Shown here: positions 8,467 to 17,592 of the stretch, one piece after another
How the letters are laid out: each line of letters begins with the position of its first letter
Position numbering within the stretch: position 1 is the first letter of the stretch
DNA from: JBCAXA01 sp038534295
GTDB lineage: Bacteria > Pseudomonadota > Gammaproteobacteria > Steroidobacterales > Woeseiaceae
Reading direction: 5' to 3'
NCBI GenBank assembly: GCA_038534295.1
Contig: JBCAXA010000001.1
Span: 186,001-250,000, forward strand
DNA length: 64,000 nucleotides
Notes under the pieces: generated by a model
Database searches by the model: none
What the model was told of the DNA's origin: nothing
The model's input: the letters and a program-made list of their open reading frames with translations, nothing else
Translations under genes and position numbers: made by a program

Positions 8467-9459
8467 ATGAGCCAGGACCGAAACGCAGTGATGCAAAACG
8501 GCCCAGACATCTCCGTCGTTGTCCCCCTCTTCAATGAGGAGGACAACGTAGCCCGTCTCTATCAAGCGATTGTCGACGCGCTCAAGCCGACCGAGCTTTC
8601 TTACGAGATCATCTTTGTCGACGATGGCAGCAGCGACGCGACGGTTGCTCGCGTTCGCGACCTGACCGCGCAAGATCAGACGCTCAAGTTGATTCGCTTC
8701 CGTCGTAATTACGGCCAGACGCCCGCAATGGCAGCTGGCATTGACCATGCCTCCGGCCACGTTCTCGTTACCATGGACGGCGACCTGCAGAACGACCCGC
8801 TCGATATCCCGGACATGGTGGCGCAAATTTCCGACGACGTAGACCTCGTCGTAGGCTGGCGCGTGAAGCGTCAGGACAAGCTGATTTCGCGGAAGATCCC
8901 GTCAATGATCGCAAACCGCCTGATCGGCAAAGTAACTGGCGTACCGATCAAGGACAACGGTTGCTCATTGAAGGCGTACAAGGCCGATGTCATCAAGAGA
9001 GTGCCGCTGTATTCCGAACTACATCGGTTCATACCGGCAATGGCATCGATCACCGGCGCACGGGTTAAGCAGGTGCCGGTACGCCATCATGCCCGGCAAT
9101 TCGGCGAGTCGAAGTATGGCCTCGGGCGAATCTATCGAGTCCTTTTCGACCTGCTCATCGTGAAAACCGTTACTCAATTTGCTGCTCGGCCTCTAACCGG
9201 ATTTACGTTGATGGCCGTGCCGGTCGCCGCGCTGGCGTTGGTAGTCACACTCACTATGATTGTGCAGGGCCTGACCGGCAACCAGTCCCTCGTCGTTTGG
9301 GGCGCAGTTCTGCTGCAGCTGGTGGGGCTCGGCGTATTTATGGTGACCTGCGGCGCCATCGGCGAACTGGTTTTTCGCAGTAGCCGGACGCGGGTACACG
9401 AGCTTGCATTACTCACGTCGACTTCAAACACCAGTGATTCGACGTCACTAACGGATTGA
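8467..9459 (+). CDS. Glycosyltransferase family 2, polyprenyl-phosphate sugar synthase-like (DPM1/GtrB type)
   Basis: The 330-residue protein has an N-terminal GT-A domain: ISVVVPLFNEEDNVARL, VDDGSSD, and the metal-binding motif MDGDLQNDP near residue 100. Two hydrophobic segments follow at about 245-270 and 275-300. This is the layout of dolichyl/undecaprenyl-phosphate hexose synthases, which move a sugar from a nucleotide donor onto undecaprenyl phosphate for later use on the periplasmic side. It is followed after seven bases by a related but degenerate protein. The two probably act as a pair, perhaps adding a side group to the EPS or another envelope glycan. Confidence 0.88.
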   Translation: MSQDRNAVMQNGPDISVVVPLFNEEDNVARLYQAIVDALKPTELSYEIIFVDDGSSDATVARVRDLTAQDQTLKLIRFRRNYGQTPAMAAGIDHASGHVLVTMDGDLQNDPLDIPDMVAQISDDVDLVVGWRVKRQDKLISRKIPSMIANRLIGKVTGVPIKDNGCSLKAYKADVIKRVPLYSELHRFIPAMASITGARVKQVPVRHHARQFGESKYGLGRIYRVLFDLLIVKTVTQFAARPLTGFTLMAVPVAALALVVTLTMIVQGLTGNQSLVVWGAVLLQLVGLGVFMVTCGAIGELVFRSSRTRVHELALLTSTSNTSDSTSLTD

Positions 9460-9466
9460 TGACACT

Positions 9467-10495
9467 ATGACATTCTCACGCAATGACAACATCACCGAAC
9501 TGAATGTCGTCATCCCAGTCAGCGAGCGACATGATGATCTCGACGAATTGATTCGCGAGTACCATGCCGCCTTGTCGGCGTCGGTGGCCAACATCGACTA
9601 CACCGTAATTCTTGATGGCGACTACCCGGACAGCCGCCGCCAACTCGAAGAAGTTGCGAAGACGGGAATCCGCTTACGTGTCGTTCAGTTGGCCCGTCAT
9701 TTCGGCGAATCGAACGCGCTTGCCATTGGTTTCGAGCAGACGACCGCAGATTTTGTCCTGACGCTGCCGGCGTACCGACAGGTCAATGCGGAACAATTGC
9801 CGGAAGTCCTCGAAGCCATCGCCGATTGCGACATGGTCGCCGCAAGACGCTGGCCGCGACACGATTCGGGCCTCAATCAGTGGATGACTAGAGCGTTTCA
9901 CGGCGTTATTCGAGCCATCACGCGTTACGATTTCCGCGATATGGGCTGCGGTGTACGACTCATTCGCCGTCGCGTACTCGAGGAAGTGCACCTGTACGGT
10001 GATCAACACCGATTTATGCCGATGCTGGCCGCACATCGCGGCTTCACAGTTCGCGAAAAGAGCATCAATCAATCGGCGTTGGAGTCGCGCGTTCGGGTTT
10101 ACCGACCAGGGGTGTATTTCACCCGACTGCTCGATGTCATTACCGTTTTTTTCCTGACCCGCTTTACAAAGAAACCGCTGCGGTTCTTCGGCATGGTTGG
10201 CGGCGGATTGTCGGTGATTGGCGGTTTCGTACTCCTGCTGCTATTTGTGCAGCGCGCGTTTTTCGGGGTCGCCTTAGGTGATCGGCCAGCGCTGGTGGTC
10301 GCCACGCTGTTCGTCGTACTTGGCGCTCAGCTCATTGCTTTAGGCTTGGTAGGCGAATTGGTGATTTTTGCGAACGCGCGTTCCGACAAGGAATACACGA
10401 TTGCGGAAATGATCAACTTCGATGCTTCGGAGGATGTCGCGCCAGTGAAAGAATCTACGACGCTCGATGCCGAAGCGTCTGCCCGCCAGCACTGA
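9467..10495 (+). CDS. Degenerate GT2 glycosyltransferase paralogue lacking the DxD motif
   Basis: The 342-residue protein has the same fold and length as its upstream neighbour: a GT-A domain with LNVVIPVSERHDDL, then two C-terminal membrane segments near 235-260 and 280-305. At the place where the neighbour has DGDLQNDP this protein has PAYRQVNAE, so the metal- and nucleotide-binding aspartates are missing. The VDDGSSD motif is likewise replaced by LDGDYPD. The fold is kept (DMGCGVRLIRRRVLEEV aligns with the neighbour), which suggests selection for a non-catalytic role such as a partner or regulatory subunit. It ends 13 bases from the convergent hydrolase gene. Confidence 0.85.
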   Translation: MTFSRNDNITELNVVIPVSERHDDLDELIREYHAALSASVANIDYTVILDGDYPDSRRQLEEVAKTGIRLRVVQLARHFGESNALAIGFEQTTADFVLTLPAYRQVNAEQLPEVLEAIADCDMVAARRWPRHDSGLNQWMTRAFHGVIRAITRYDFRDMGCGVRLIRRRVLEEVHLYGDQHRFMPMLAAHRGFTVREKSINQSALESRVRVYRPGVYFTRLLDVITVFFLTRFTKKPLRFFGMVGGGLSVIGGFVLLLLFVQRAFFGVALGDRPALVVATLFVVLGAQLIALGLVGELVIFANARSDKEYTIAEMINFDASEDVAPVKESTTLDAEASARQH

Positions 10496-10508
10496 GTCGA
10501 ACCGCGCG

Positions 10509-11354
10509 TCACAGTGGCCTGAGCCAGTCGAGGATTTGCTCGCAGGCGAACTCCAAGCGGTCCCGCTGCGAAAACGTGTGATCCGTATCGGCAATGCGGA
10601 TTGTCGACCACGAGCGTTTTCGTAGCACGGCAGCCCAAGCGCGATCCTCATCGGTCAAGTCAATGAATTCCTGAGCCGTCAAGTCCCCTTCGCTGATGGC
10701 AAGCAAGGAATCGCCCGTGTAATTCTGCAGACTCACCAGCATGCCCTCAACGAAATCGTTGTCTGATTCACCACCGCCAGCGTTGCGAGACTCCGTCGTC
10801 TGGTTCAACAAGCCGAATAGATCGCCTAGCGCCGCTCGCACAGAGACTTTTCTCGACAGCAGCCGTGACCAAAGTTTTGGCGTCAATAGCCGCGGCAAGT
10901 AGTAGTGCCTTAGCTTTCGTCGCACCGCTCCGTTCGGTCGTAAAGCCGTTCGCGCCCACGGATTTAGCAGCACGAGCTTGCTGACCCGCGGATCGCTGGC
11001 AGAGTAGATCATGCACGCCGATGCGCCGTCACATAGTCCCAGCAGGGCGACACGTCGTACCCCAGGCACTTCGCGAAACACGCAATCGATTGCGGCTCGA
11101 ATGTCGTGTTGTGTGTCAAAAAATGGCCGCGACTCTCCGTCTGCGTCGCCCATACCGCGGTAATCGAAGCGTAGGACTGGAATGCCCCCATCGGCGATAG
11201 CTCGGGCCATCAAGACAAACTGCCGGTGGCTTCCAACACGATACTGCGGCCCGCCAACAACGAAAACCACGGCTAGCGCGGCATCGGACGGAACGGTGTG
11301 GAGAATCGCCGGAAGGCTGTCTCCGTGACACTCGAAGCTTAGGGCACGTTCCAT
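10509..11354 (-). CDS. Exosortase A system-associated hydrolase 1 (alpha/beta hydrolase)
   Basis: About 281 residues. The N-terminal half has VGGPQYRVGSHRQF and FDYRGMGDADGE, diagnostic of the XrtA-associated hydrolase 1 family, and the nucleophile elbow is GLCDGASA. These proteins occur almost only in XrtA loci, next to hydrolase 2 and an ACP. Their substrate is unproven, and a thioesterase or acyltransfer role is plausible given the ACP. A longer TTG start at 11378 would overlap the previous gene; I prefer ATG 11354, where homologous sequence begins. It is the last gene of the XrtA minus-strand run. Confidence 0.88.
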   Translation of the reverse strand: MERALSFECHGDSLPAILHTVPSDAALAVVFVVGGPQYRVGSHRQFVLMARAIADGGIPVLRFDYRGMGDADGESRPFFDTQHDIRAAIDCVFREVPGVRRVALLGLCDGASACMIYSASDPRVSKLVLLNPWARTALRPNGAVRRKLRHYYLPRLLTPKLWSRLLSRKVSVRAALGDLFGLLNQTTESRNAGGGESDNDFVEGMLVSLQNYTGDSLLAISEGDLTAQEFIDLTDEDRAWAAVLRKRSWSTIRIADTDHTFSQRDRLEFACEQILDWLRPL

Positions 11355-11367
11355 CAATGTGTTGTCG

Positions 11368-12183
11368 TCAAGCCGCAAATATCTGCCGGGTTACCTCGGT
11401 CAGTCCGGAGTTGACGACGACTTCGGACGAAGCCCAATACGGCGCTCCAGGCAAATTAATCACCCGCGCACTGACACCGATCTGTTCGGCTAAATCGTCA
11501 ATCAACGTTTCGTCCCTCGCGTCTGCGTTGGGTCGCGCCCGTTCTACATGCAAAATGTGAACTCGCCCTAGTTTCCTGTCGGCAAGTTTCACGAGCGACT
11601 GCTCATCAATCGTGCGTGTAAGCGCTGGCGACAAGCGATACCCTGCCACCTCTAACGACTCGCCGCGCGCTAAACGCTCCCGTAATCGCTCTACCGTCAC
11701 TCGCGGTCCACTGCGCATTAGCGAACTTGCGACCGCAATTCGTAGGAAACTCGAGATGTGGCGATAGCCGCTATTGACCGGTTGCCAGAACACCGTCTGC
11801 GATACCTTTCGATCGCTGGCCCGCAACGCAGCGCAGGCCAGCAGACAGCCAAGGCGAATTGCGACGATGCCCTGTAGACGTAGGCCCTTGCTGTCGATCC
11901 ACTCGCATACCGACGCCAGGTCTTGAACCCAAGCCTCCCATGTAGCGTCCGCGAACTCTCCGGCGCTGTCCCCGGTACCAGACAAGTCCACAACCACCGC
12001 ATTCAACCCTTGCGCAGCCAAAACGCGACCGGCCAAGGCCATCTGCCGTCGCGACTTATTTAACTCTTCAGCAAAAGGCGGAACAAACAACACACAGGCG
12101 TCAGAACGCGCCGGGTACAACGAAACGTAAAGCCGACCGGAAGGCCCGTCGTGAAAGTGTGTTAGCTGTGGCGTCGACGTCAA
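11368..12183 (-). CDS. Exosortase A system-associated hydrolase 2 (alpha/beta hydrolase)
   Basis: The 271-residue protein has the hydrolase 2 pattern: LYPARSDACVLFVPPFAEELNKSRRQ near the start, then VDLSGTGDSAGEFADATW. The position expected for the nucleophile is within AIRLGCLLACAAL. The start is TTG 12183, which shares a TTGA overlap with the stop of the upstream ACP and has AAAGG at good spacing, so it is translationally coupled. Together with hydrolase 1 and the ACP it forms the conserved three-gene unit of XrtA loci. It presumably acts on an acyl or peptidyl thioester of the ACP, but no reaction has been shown to my knowledge. Confidence 0.85.
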   Translation of the reverse strand: MTSTPQLTHFHDGPSGRLYVSLYPARSDACVLFVPPFAEELNKSRRQMALAGRVLAAQGLNAVVVDLSGTGDSAGEFADATWEAWVQDLASVCEWIDSKGLRLQGIVAIRLGCLLACAALRASDRKVSQTVFWQPVNSGYRHISSFLRIAVASSLMRSGPRVTVERLRERLARGESLEVAGYRLSPALTRTIDEQSLVKLADRKLGRVHILHVERARPNADARDETLIDDLAEQIGVSARVINLPGAPYWASSEVVVNSGLTEVTRQIFAA

Positions 12184-12467
12184 CGGGTTACCTTTGCCGC
12201 GACGAAGTCTGCCAGCGATCCGACCGTCTGGAAGACGTCGGCACTCACTTCATCATCATGAATAACGATGTCGAACTCGTCCTCTATCATGGTGAGCACG
12301 GTCACAACTGTCATTGAATCGAACTCGGGAATCGAACCGAACAGAACGGTGCCCGGTTCAAAACTGGTGCGCTCGTCGCCGAGCTGCAGGACATCGCCGA
12401 GAATACCGCACACGGATGCGAACACGTTATCGCTATCGTTAGAAACATCCGGCCGGGTGTTGACCAT
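12180..12467 (-). CDS. Acyl carrier protein of the exosortase A module
   Basis: A 95-residue ACP with the phosphopantetheine serine in FDSMTVVTVLTMIEDEF near residues 53-69. The start ATG 12467 has GGAG at good spacing. It is coupled to hydrolase 2 by a four-base overlap. In other XrtA loci this ACP sits with an acyl-CoA ligase and a pyridoxal-dependent decarboxylase; neither is present in this window. It probably carries an acyl or amino-acyl group that the neighbouring hydrolases process. It is clearly distinct in sequence from the FkbH-linked ACP. Confidence 0.9.
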   Translation of the reverse strand: MVNTRPDVSNDSDNVFASVCGILGDVLQLGDERTSFEPGTVLFGSIPEFDSMTVVTVLTMIEDEFDIVIHDDEVSADVFQTVGSLADFVAAKVTR

Positions 12468-12469
12468 CG

Positions 12470-13627
12470 TTAGGCTCCAGTCCTAGCTGTCGACCAGGTC
12501 GCATAGGTCTTGCCTAGATACGACTCCAAGATACCCTGCGCACTGGCAATATTAACTAGGCAAAAGTAATAGGGGATAGCAACCCAGGTCGGCAACTCGC
12601 GTATGCCGCTGACCACCTTGCCCACAAATGCGAGGATATAGAATGCCACCTGTGCCCAGAAGGCCATAACGTAAAACAGTCCGCTATGCAGCAAATACGC
12701 GTTGCTCGTTATCACGACGATCAGGATCAACGGGACCAGCCATCGCAACAATTTGTGTGAAATGAACTGGATGGCAAAAAAGCCGAAGCGAAGTGGGTTC
12801 AGCAATTGCGTCATTGTCATCGTGGCGCGCCAAGCACGGTTCACGATGCGAACCTTCCGACGATACTCTTTTTCGAAGCTTCCGGCTGCCTCCTCGATCG
12901 AAACAGCACTCGGCTCGTACAAACACCGATAGCCTTGCTCGACGATTTGGCAAGGATTAACAAAGTCGGATAACGCGTCAGCCGACATTGGCCGGTACAA
13001 GTCCTTGCGGATGGCATAGATCGCGCCATCGCCACCAACGGTTGAACCCAGCGATGACTCAGCGGCTTTGATTGCGGTCTCGTAGCGCCAATACGCCGAC
13101 TCGCTTTGCTCAGCCTGACTGCTGGGGTCTACGTACGTCGATTCGCCGACCACCGCGCCGACTTCGGTATCGGTAAAGTTTCGAACCAACATGCGAATGG
13201 AATCGCCCTTGTACATCGCATTCGCGTCCGAAAACACGACAACTTCGCCGTTTGAGGCCTCGACAGCCGCGTTTAAACCCAGTGTCTTGCCACCGCGCTC
13301 GGACATTCGTAGCAAGTTGACGCCGTCATCGGCAAACGCTCGGACGATATCGTCCGTCCGATCCGTCGAAGCATCCGAGACCACCAAAATCTGCAGCAGC
13401 TCGCGCGGATAGTCGAGCGCCAAACTGTTCTGAATCTTCTTCTCGATGACGCCCTCTTCGTTGAACGCGGAGATCACGAGAGTAACCGGTGGAAGCTCGT
13501 CACTGTGTCGAACGGTCCTGCCGCCGGTCAGGCTTTTTACTAAGAAAAGCAGCAATGGGTAGCCGAAATAGACGTACACCACCAAGGCCGCACTCAACCA
13601 GAAGACTGTCAACGCAATATTCATCAT
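12470..13627 (-). CDS. Membrane glycosyltransferase family 2 (processive-type)
   Basis: The 385-residue protein has an N-terminal membrane segment (about 5-28), a GT-A domain with LVISAFNEEGVIEKKI, DASTD, VVFSDANAMYK and a basic RRKVRIVNRAW stretch where processive enzymes have Q/RxxRW, and two or three C-terminal membrane segments (about 290-365). This is the layout of EpsO/IcaA-like EPS glycosyltransferases. It stops two bases before the ACP gene. The start could be either of two adjacent ATG codons. The sugar added is unknown. Confidence 0.85.
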   Translation of the reverse strand: MMNIALTVFWLSAALVVYVYFGYPLLLFLVKSLTGGRTVRHSDELPPVTLVISAFNEEGVIEKKIQNSLALDYPRELLQILVVSDASTDRTDDIVRAFADDGVNLLRMSERGGKTLGLNAAVEASNGEVVVFSDANAMYKGDSIRMLVRNFTDTEVGAVVGESTYVDPSSQAEQSESAYWRYETAIKAAESSLGSTVGGDGAIYAIRKDLYRPMSADALSDFVNPCQIVEQGYRCLYEPSAVSIEEAAGSFEKEYRRKVRIVNRAWRATMTMTQLLNPLRFGFFAIQFISHKLLRWLVPLILIVVITSNAYLLHSGLFYVMAFWAQVAFYILAFVGKVVSGIRELPTWVAIPYYFCLVNIASAQGILESYLGKTYATWSTARTGA

Positions 13628-13807
13628 CCGATTCTAATCGACTCAGCTGCAGCGTTCAGATATCGAAATTCGGTGACGATCGAGCCGGCGCTCGCCTAGC
13701 GAACGACGCTCCGACCGACGCGATCGAATCCCGACATAGTAACAATCTCGTTACCTCGCCCAAATGCCGCGTCGCTCGCCATCCGGTCGAGTCTTGTCGG
13801 TCGAACG

Positions 13808-15037
13808 CTACGCAACTTGGTGGGTCTCAAATCGACCGATCGCTCGTTCGCAGGCTTGCTCAAAAGACTCGGCCGCAACAGTGTACGAAAAGTTCTCTTC
13901 CACATGCTGTCGCGCTGCCTGCGCGATCCTAACGCGTAGCCCGCGATCGCGGATCAATCGAACGACCGCCGCCGCGAACTCGTTTGGTGTATCGGCATTC
14001 AGATAGTGCTGCTCGGGCACCACCGGTAGACCCTCAATGCCTATGCTCGTCGACACGATCGGGTTTCCGGCGGACATTGCCTCGTACGCTTTGAGCCGCG
14101 TCCCACCGCCCACGGTCAGCGGTATGACTGAAACGGCAGCACCGCTCATGTAGTCGCGGACGTCATCGACAAAGCCGGTGAACGTCCAATTCAAACCCTT
14201 CTGGCTGGCGGCGTTCAACATACGTTCCGGCGGCGATCGTCCGACGACCGTCATTTTCGTATCCGGCTCCTCGGCGGCGATAAGGGGCCAGATCTCGTTC
14301 ATGTAGTACTCGATACCGGTTTGATTGGCCATCCAGTCCATAGAGCCGCAGAAAACGATCTCGTGGTCGCGTTCCGGCGCGTGGTAGCTGAAAAAATCCA
14401 GATCGACGCCTGTTGGGATGATGTGGGAGCCACCAACGCCATAGTCCCTCGCAAACTGCTCGCTGTCACGATCGGCCACCGCGACGACAACGTCGAAGCG
14501 TCGCAGCGAGTCGCGCTCGAAGCGCTGCATTTTGCGGTATTGATTCGCCCAAATGGCCTTCTTGATCGGATTGGTCGCAACGTCGCGATGACGGCGAAAG
14601 ATCTCCGCCTCGACGTTGTGGGTAAACATTACCGACGGGACTGGCAATGGAAAATCGGCGAGCACCGCGGCGTGCGCAAAGTCATAAACGGCGACGGCAG
14701 GCTGCTCTGCCAGCAACGTGGCGATTTTCTCGACCGCACCGGGGTGGCAATCGGTCCGCACCGGAACCGGCAACGGATCAGGCAAATGCCGCAGTCGCGT
14801 CAATTCGAACAGGGGACCGCGCGCCGGTTCCGGCCACCACTCAAACCGGTCGCAAACGCGTGCAAGATCCTCACCGTGCTCGGCTACGAGACTCGCACTT
14901 GCAGGTGACACCAAGACAACTCGAAACTTGCCGCCGGTCAGACCCCGCAGCACTTGCGTCGTTCGAATCTTGCCGCCGGAGTCGACGGGGAACAAAAATC
15001 GCGTCGACACAAACAGCAGTGTCGGCTTGTCACTCAC
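13808..15037 (-). CDS. Glycosyltransferase (GT4-like, GT-B fold) of the XrtA locus
   Basis: About 409 residues. The N-terminus TLLFVSTRFLFPVDSGGKIR resembles the stp1-type sugar transferases of PEP-CTERM/EPS loci, and the donor domain has IVFCGSMDWMANQTGIEYY and GGTRLKAYEAMSAGNPIVS. The start is GTG 15037 with a GTGA overlap with the stop of the upstream dehydrogenase, so the two are coupled. A TTG two codons earlier is less likely. It probably adds a uronic acid or hexose to the lipid-linked repeat. The 180 bases between it and the next gene hold only a small inverted repeat (GTAAC, GTTAC at 13738-13753). Confidence 0.85.
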   Translation of the reverse strand: MSDKPTLLFVSTRFLFPVDSGGKIRTTQVLRGLTGGKFRVVLVSPASASLVAEHGEDLARVCDRFEWWPEPARGPLFELTRLRHLPDPLPVPVRTDCHPGAVEKIATLLAEQPAVAVYDFAHAAVLADFPLPVPSVMFTHNVEAEIFRRHRDVATNPIKKAIWANQYRKMQRFERDSLRRFDVVVAVADRDSEQFARDYGVGGSHIIPTGVDLDFFSYHAPERDHEIVFCGSMDWMANQTGIEYYMNEIWPLIAAEEPDTKMTVVGRSPPERMLNAASQKGLNWTFTGFVDDVRDYMSGAAVSVIPLTVGGGTRLKAYEAMSAGNPIVSTSIGIEGLPVVPEQHYLNADTPNEFAAAVVRLIRDRGLRVRIAQAARQHVEENFSYTVAAESFEQACERAIGRFETHQVA

Positions 15038-16350
15038 CAGCAAATGCCCGTGTAGCTGCCAGCGCCAACTGCATCGTTAGGCACATCGGTCAGATCGACA
15101 ATATGCGGTGCGCCCGGTCCGGCTGTCGCCAGCAATGCCGACAGTTCGGGATGCTTCTGACCGATGACCAAGACATCGGCGTGCGCGATGACCTCGCCGA
15201 GCTCGTCCGCCATCAATGCTTCGATGTGCGGAATCGTCTCGTCAATAAACCGCTTGTTGCTGCCGATCAGTCGGGCAAGATTAACGGCCGGGTCATGAAT
15301 ACGCAGCTCATAACCCTTACCAATGAGTAGCTCAGCCAGACTAACGAGCGGGCTTTCCCGGAGATCGTCCGTCCCCGGCTTGAAGCTGAGTCCCAACATG
15401 CCGACGCGCCTGGAACCGGCCTTTGCGATCAGCTCGAAGGCATGCTGAATATGGATGCCATTGGTTTGCTGAACCCCGGCCATTACCGGCAACTCGATAT
15501 CGTTTGTTCGAGCGAGATAGAGCATTGCGCGCAGATCCTTCGGCAGGCATGAGCCACCGTAGGCAAATCCCGGACGCATGTACGCCGGCGAAATATTCAG
15601 ACTCTTGTCCATGCAGACCAGACGCATGACTTCCCGCGAATCGATACCGAGGCTCTGTCCCAATCGGCCGACTTCATTGGCAAAGGAGATTTTCAATGCG
15701 TGAAATACATTGCAGGTCATTTTTAGGAGTTCAGCTGACTTGAAATCTGTCACCACGAATTCCCCGGGGAATCCGCCGAACAGCTCGCGCACACGCTCGG
15801 CACTGCGCTCACAGTCCGTGCCGATCACGGTGAACGGTGGCTGGTAAAAATCTTTGACGGACGTGCCCTCGCGCAAAAACTCTGGCTGGAAGCACAAACC
15901 GAATTTCTCGCCCACGCCGCCACCGGCCGCCGCTTCCAAAGTCGGTCTGACCAGCGACTCGGTACTTCCCGGATAGACCGTCGAGCGCAGCACGACGACG
16001 GGAAAATCATCGGCATCCTTGAGAACATCGCCAATTTGCTCTGACACACGTTGGACAGCCGTCAGATCCTGACTGCCGTTGGCTGCCGACGGCGTACCAA
16101 CGCAGACGAAGATCAGGTCCGATTCAGCAACGCCGTCGCGAATGTCGTCGGTTACGTGCAGCCGACCGCTTGCTGCGGCCGCTGCCGTCACCTCAGCGAT
16201 GCCCTCTTCGATGATCGGCGCCTTACCGTCGCGCAGCAGCTGCACCTTGGTCGGGTCCAGATCGACGCCGGTAACGTCGTGGCCGTCACGTGCAAGGCAC
16301 ACCGCCGTAACGGCGCCGACATAGCCGAGGCCGATGACGCTGATTTTCAT
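15034..16350 (-). CDS. GDP-mannose 6-dehydrogenase-like nucleotide-sugar dehydrogenase (AlgD type)
   Basis: The 438-residue protein has the NAD fold KISVIGLGYVGAVTAVCLA at the N-terminus and the active-site stretch MRPGFAYGGSCLPKDLRAM, with the catalytic Cys. MDKSLNISPAYMRPG is the AlgD version of this region, not the Ugd version seen at 45658-46977. AlgD enzymes oxidise GDP-mannose twice to GDP-mannuronate. GDP-mannose would come from ManC and the phosphomannomutase at 42.9-45.6 kb. ATG 16350 is chosen over a start 69 bases upstream because GGAG lies six bases before it and it falls two bases after the preceding gene. Confidence 0.85.
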   Translation of the reverse strand: MKISVIGLGYVGAVTAVCLARDGHDVTGVDLDPTKVQLLRDGKAPIIEEGIAEVTAAAAASGRLHVTDDIRDGVAESDLIFVCVGTPSAANGSQDLTAVQRVSEQIGDVLKDADDFPVVVLRSTVYPGSTESLVRPTLEAAAGGGVGEKFGLCFQPEFLREGTSVKDFYQPPFTVIGTDCERSAERVRELFGGFPGEFVVTDFKSAELLKMTCNVFHALKISFANEVGRLGQSLGIDSREVMRLVCMDKSLNISPAYMRPGFAYGGSCLPKDLRAMLYLARTNDIELPVMAGVQQTNGIHIQHAFELIAKAGSRRVGMLGLSFKPGTDDLRESPLVSLAELLIGKGYELRIHDPAVNLARLIGSNKRFIDETIPHIEALMADELGEVIAHADVLVIGQKHPELSALLATAGPGAPHIVDLTDVPNDAVGAGSYTGICW

Positions 16351-16352
16351 GC

Positions 16353-17579
16353 TTAACTCCGTACTTGTTGTGTCGGTGACTCGCCGTGGCGTGACTCGTC
16401 TCTGAAGCGCGCCCGGCATTGTTCGAAGTAGTCAGTGACTTTCTCGGCCACGCTATCCCATTGTCCCACGTCGAGGCCGGCCGAAATACGATCCCTGTCC
16501 CAGTCCGCCCGGCTAAGCGTGTCACGAATTCCGGCGGCCAGAGCGGATACGTCATTCGCTGGCACCAGCGCGCCATTCTCCCCCGGCCGGATGAAAAAAC
16601 GATTGTCGCCGACATCCGTGGCAACCACCGGCAATCCGGTGGCGAGCGACTCCAAAATCGCGTTGCAGCAACCCTCGCGCCGTGACGCTAAACCGAATAG
16701 ATCCGCGGCGCGCAACCAGGTCACGATCTGGTCGGGCGGCACCCGGCCGAGGAATCGGACGTTATCGGCAACGCCGAGATCGCGAGCCAGCGCTGCAAGC
16801 GCGGGACCCGTCTCCGGCTCGTGTGTCACGCCTCCGGCAATAGCGAGCTTGAGCGTCGGGTGTACGGCACGCACCTCGGCAAAGGCGCGCAGCAGCACGT
16901 CATGACGTTTCACACTCAAAAGGTTGCCGACCGATATCAGCCAACGATCGGCAACATTCAGCCCGAGTGTCGCGCGCGCGGCAGCGCGCCCGCCCGGCCG
17001 AAACATTTGCCGATCTATGGCGTTGTGGATAACGGCAACTCGCGACGGATCGGCGCCCGCCTGAATAGCCACATCGCGTAACGAGTGACTGACACAAATG
17101 CAGCCGGCCACGGCTTTGAGCATTGCGGCAAGCTGCCGCGCAATGGCCGATTGCTCGAGGTAGTCCTGCTCGACGCCGCGAAACGTAACCACGGCCGGCA
17201 CGCCAAGCCGCCCCGCTAGCTCCGTTACCGCCACGCCGTCGGGGTAGCCGAAATGCGCGTCCAAAATATCCAAGCGGTTGCTGTCGCGGAGCGCCGCGAG
17301 TCGCGCCTGGCAGGCGCGCCGCAACCAATAGCTATCCAGCGACTTGAGGATGCGCGGCACATAAAACATCGGTACAGGTTGCGCTGCCAATCGTGAATTC
17401 GGCACGGTCGGCGCCTTAGCCCAACCAGGCAAACTTCGGACGACCGGAAAGTACGGCACCGGTTGTAGTACCGTCAGCTCGCATCGCGCCGCCATAGCCT
17501 CGAGGCGACGAGCGACGAACAGTCCGGCCGCCCGATCATCGGGTGTCGGCAAGACGCGGGTGATCGTGGTAACACGCAC
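16353..17579 (-). CDS. Glycosyltransferase family 4
   Basis: The 408-residue GT-B protein has the N-terminal VTTITRVLPTPDDRAAGLFV, the acceptor-domain VVTFRGVEQDYL, and the donor motif REGCCNAILESLATGLPV, where the two glutamates are spaced by seven residues as in EX7E retaining transferases. The start is GTG 17579. It lies 13 bases after the amidotransferase gene and two bases before the AlgD-like gene, inside the XrtA run. The donor is not predictable. Confidence 0.88.
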   Translation of the reverse strand: MRVTTITRVLPTPDDRAAGLFVARRLEAMAARCELTVLQPVPYFPVVRSLPGWAKAPTVPNSRLAAQPVPMFYVPRILKSLDSYWLRRACQARLAALRDSNRLDILDAHFGYPDGVAVTELAGRLGVPAVVTFRGVEQDYLEQSAIARQLAAMLKAVAGCICVSHSLRDVAIQAGADPSRVAVIHNAIDRQMFRPGGRAAARATLGLNVADRWLISVGNLLSVKRHDVLLRAFAEVRAVHPTLKLAIAGGVTHEPETGPALAALARDLGVADNVRFLGRVPPDQIVTWLRAADLFGLASRREGCCNAILESLATGLPVVATDVGDNRFFIRPGENGALVPANDVSALAAGIRDTLSRADWDRDRISAGLDVGQWDSVAEKVTDYFEQCRARFRDESRHGESPTQQVRS

Positions 17580-17592
17580 GGCTCGTGCTCAA

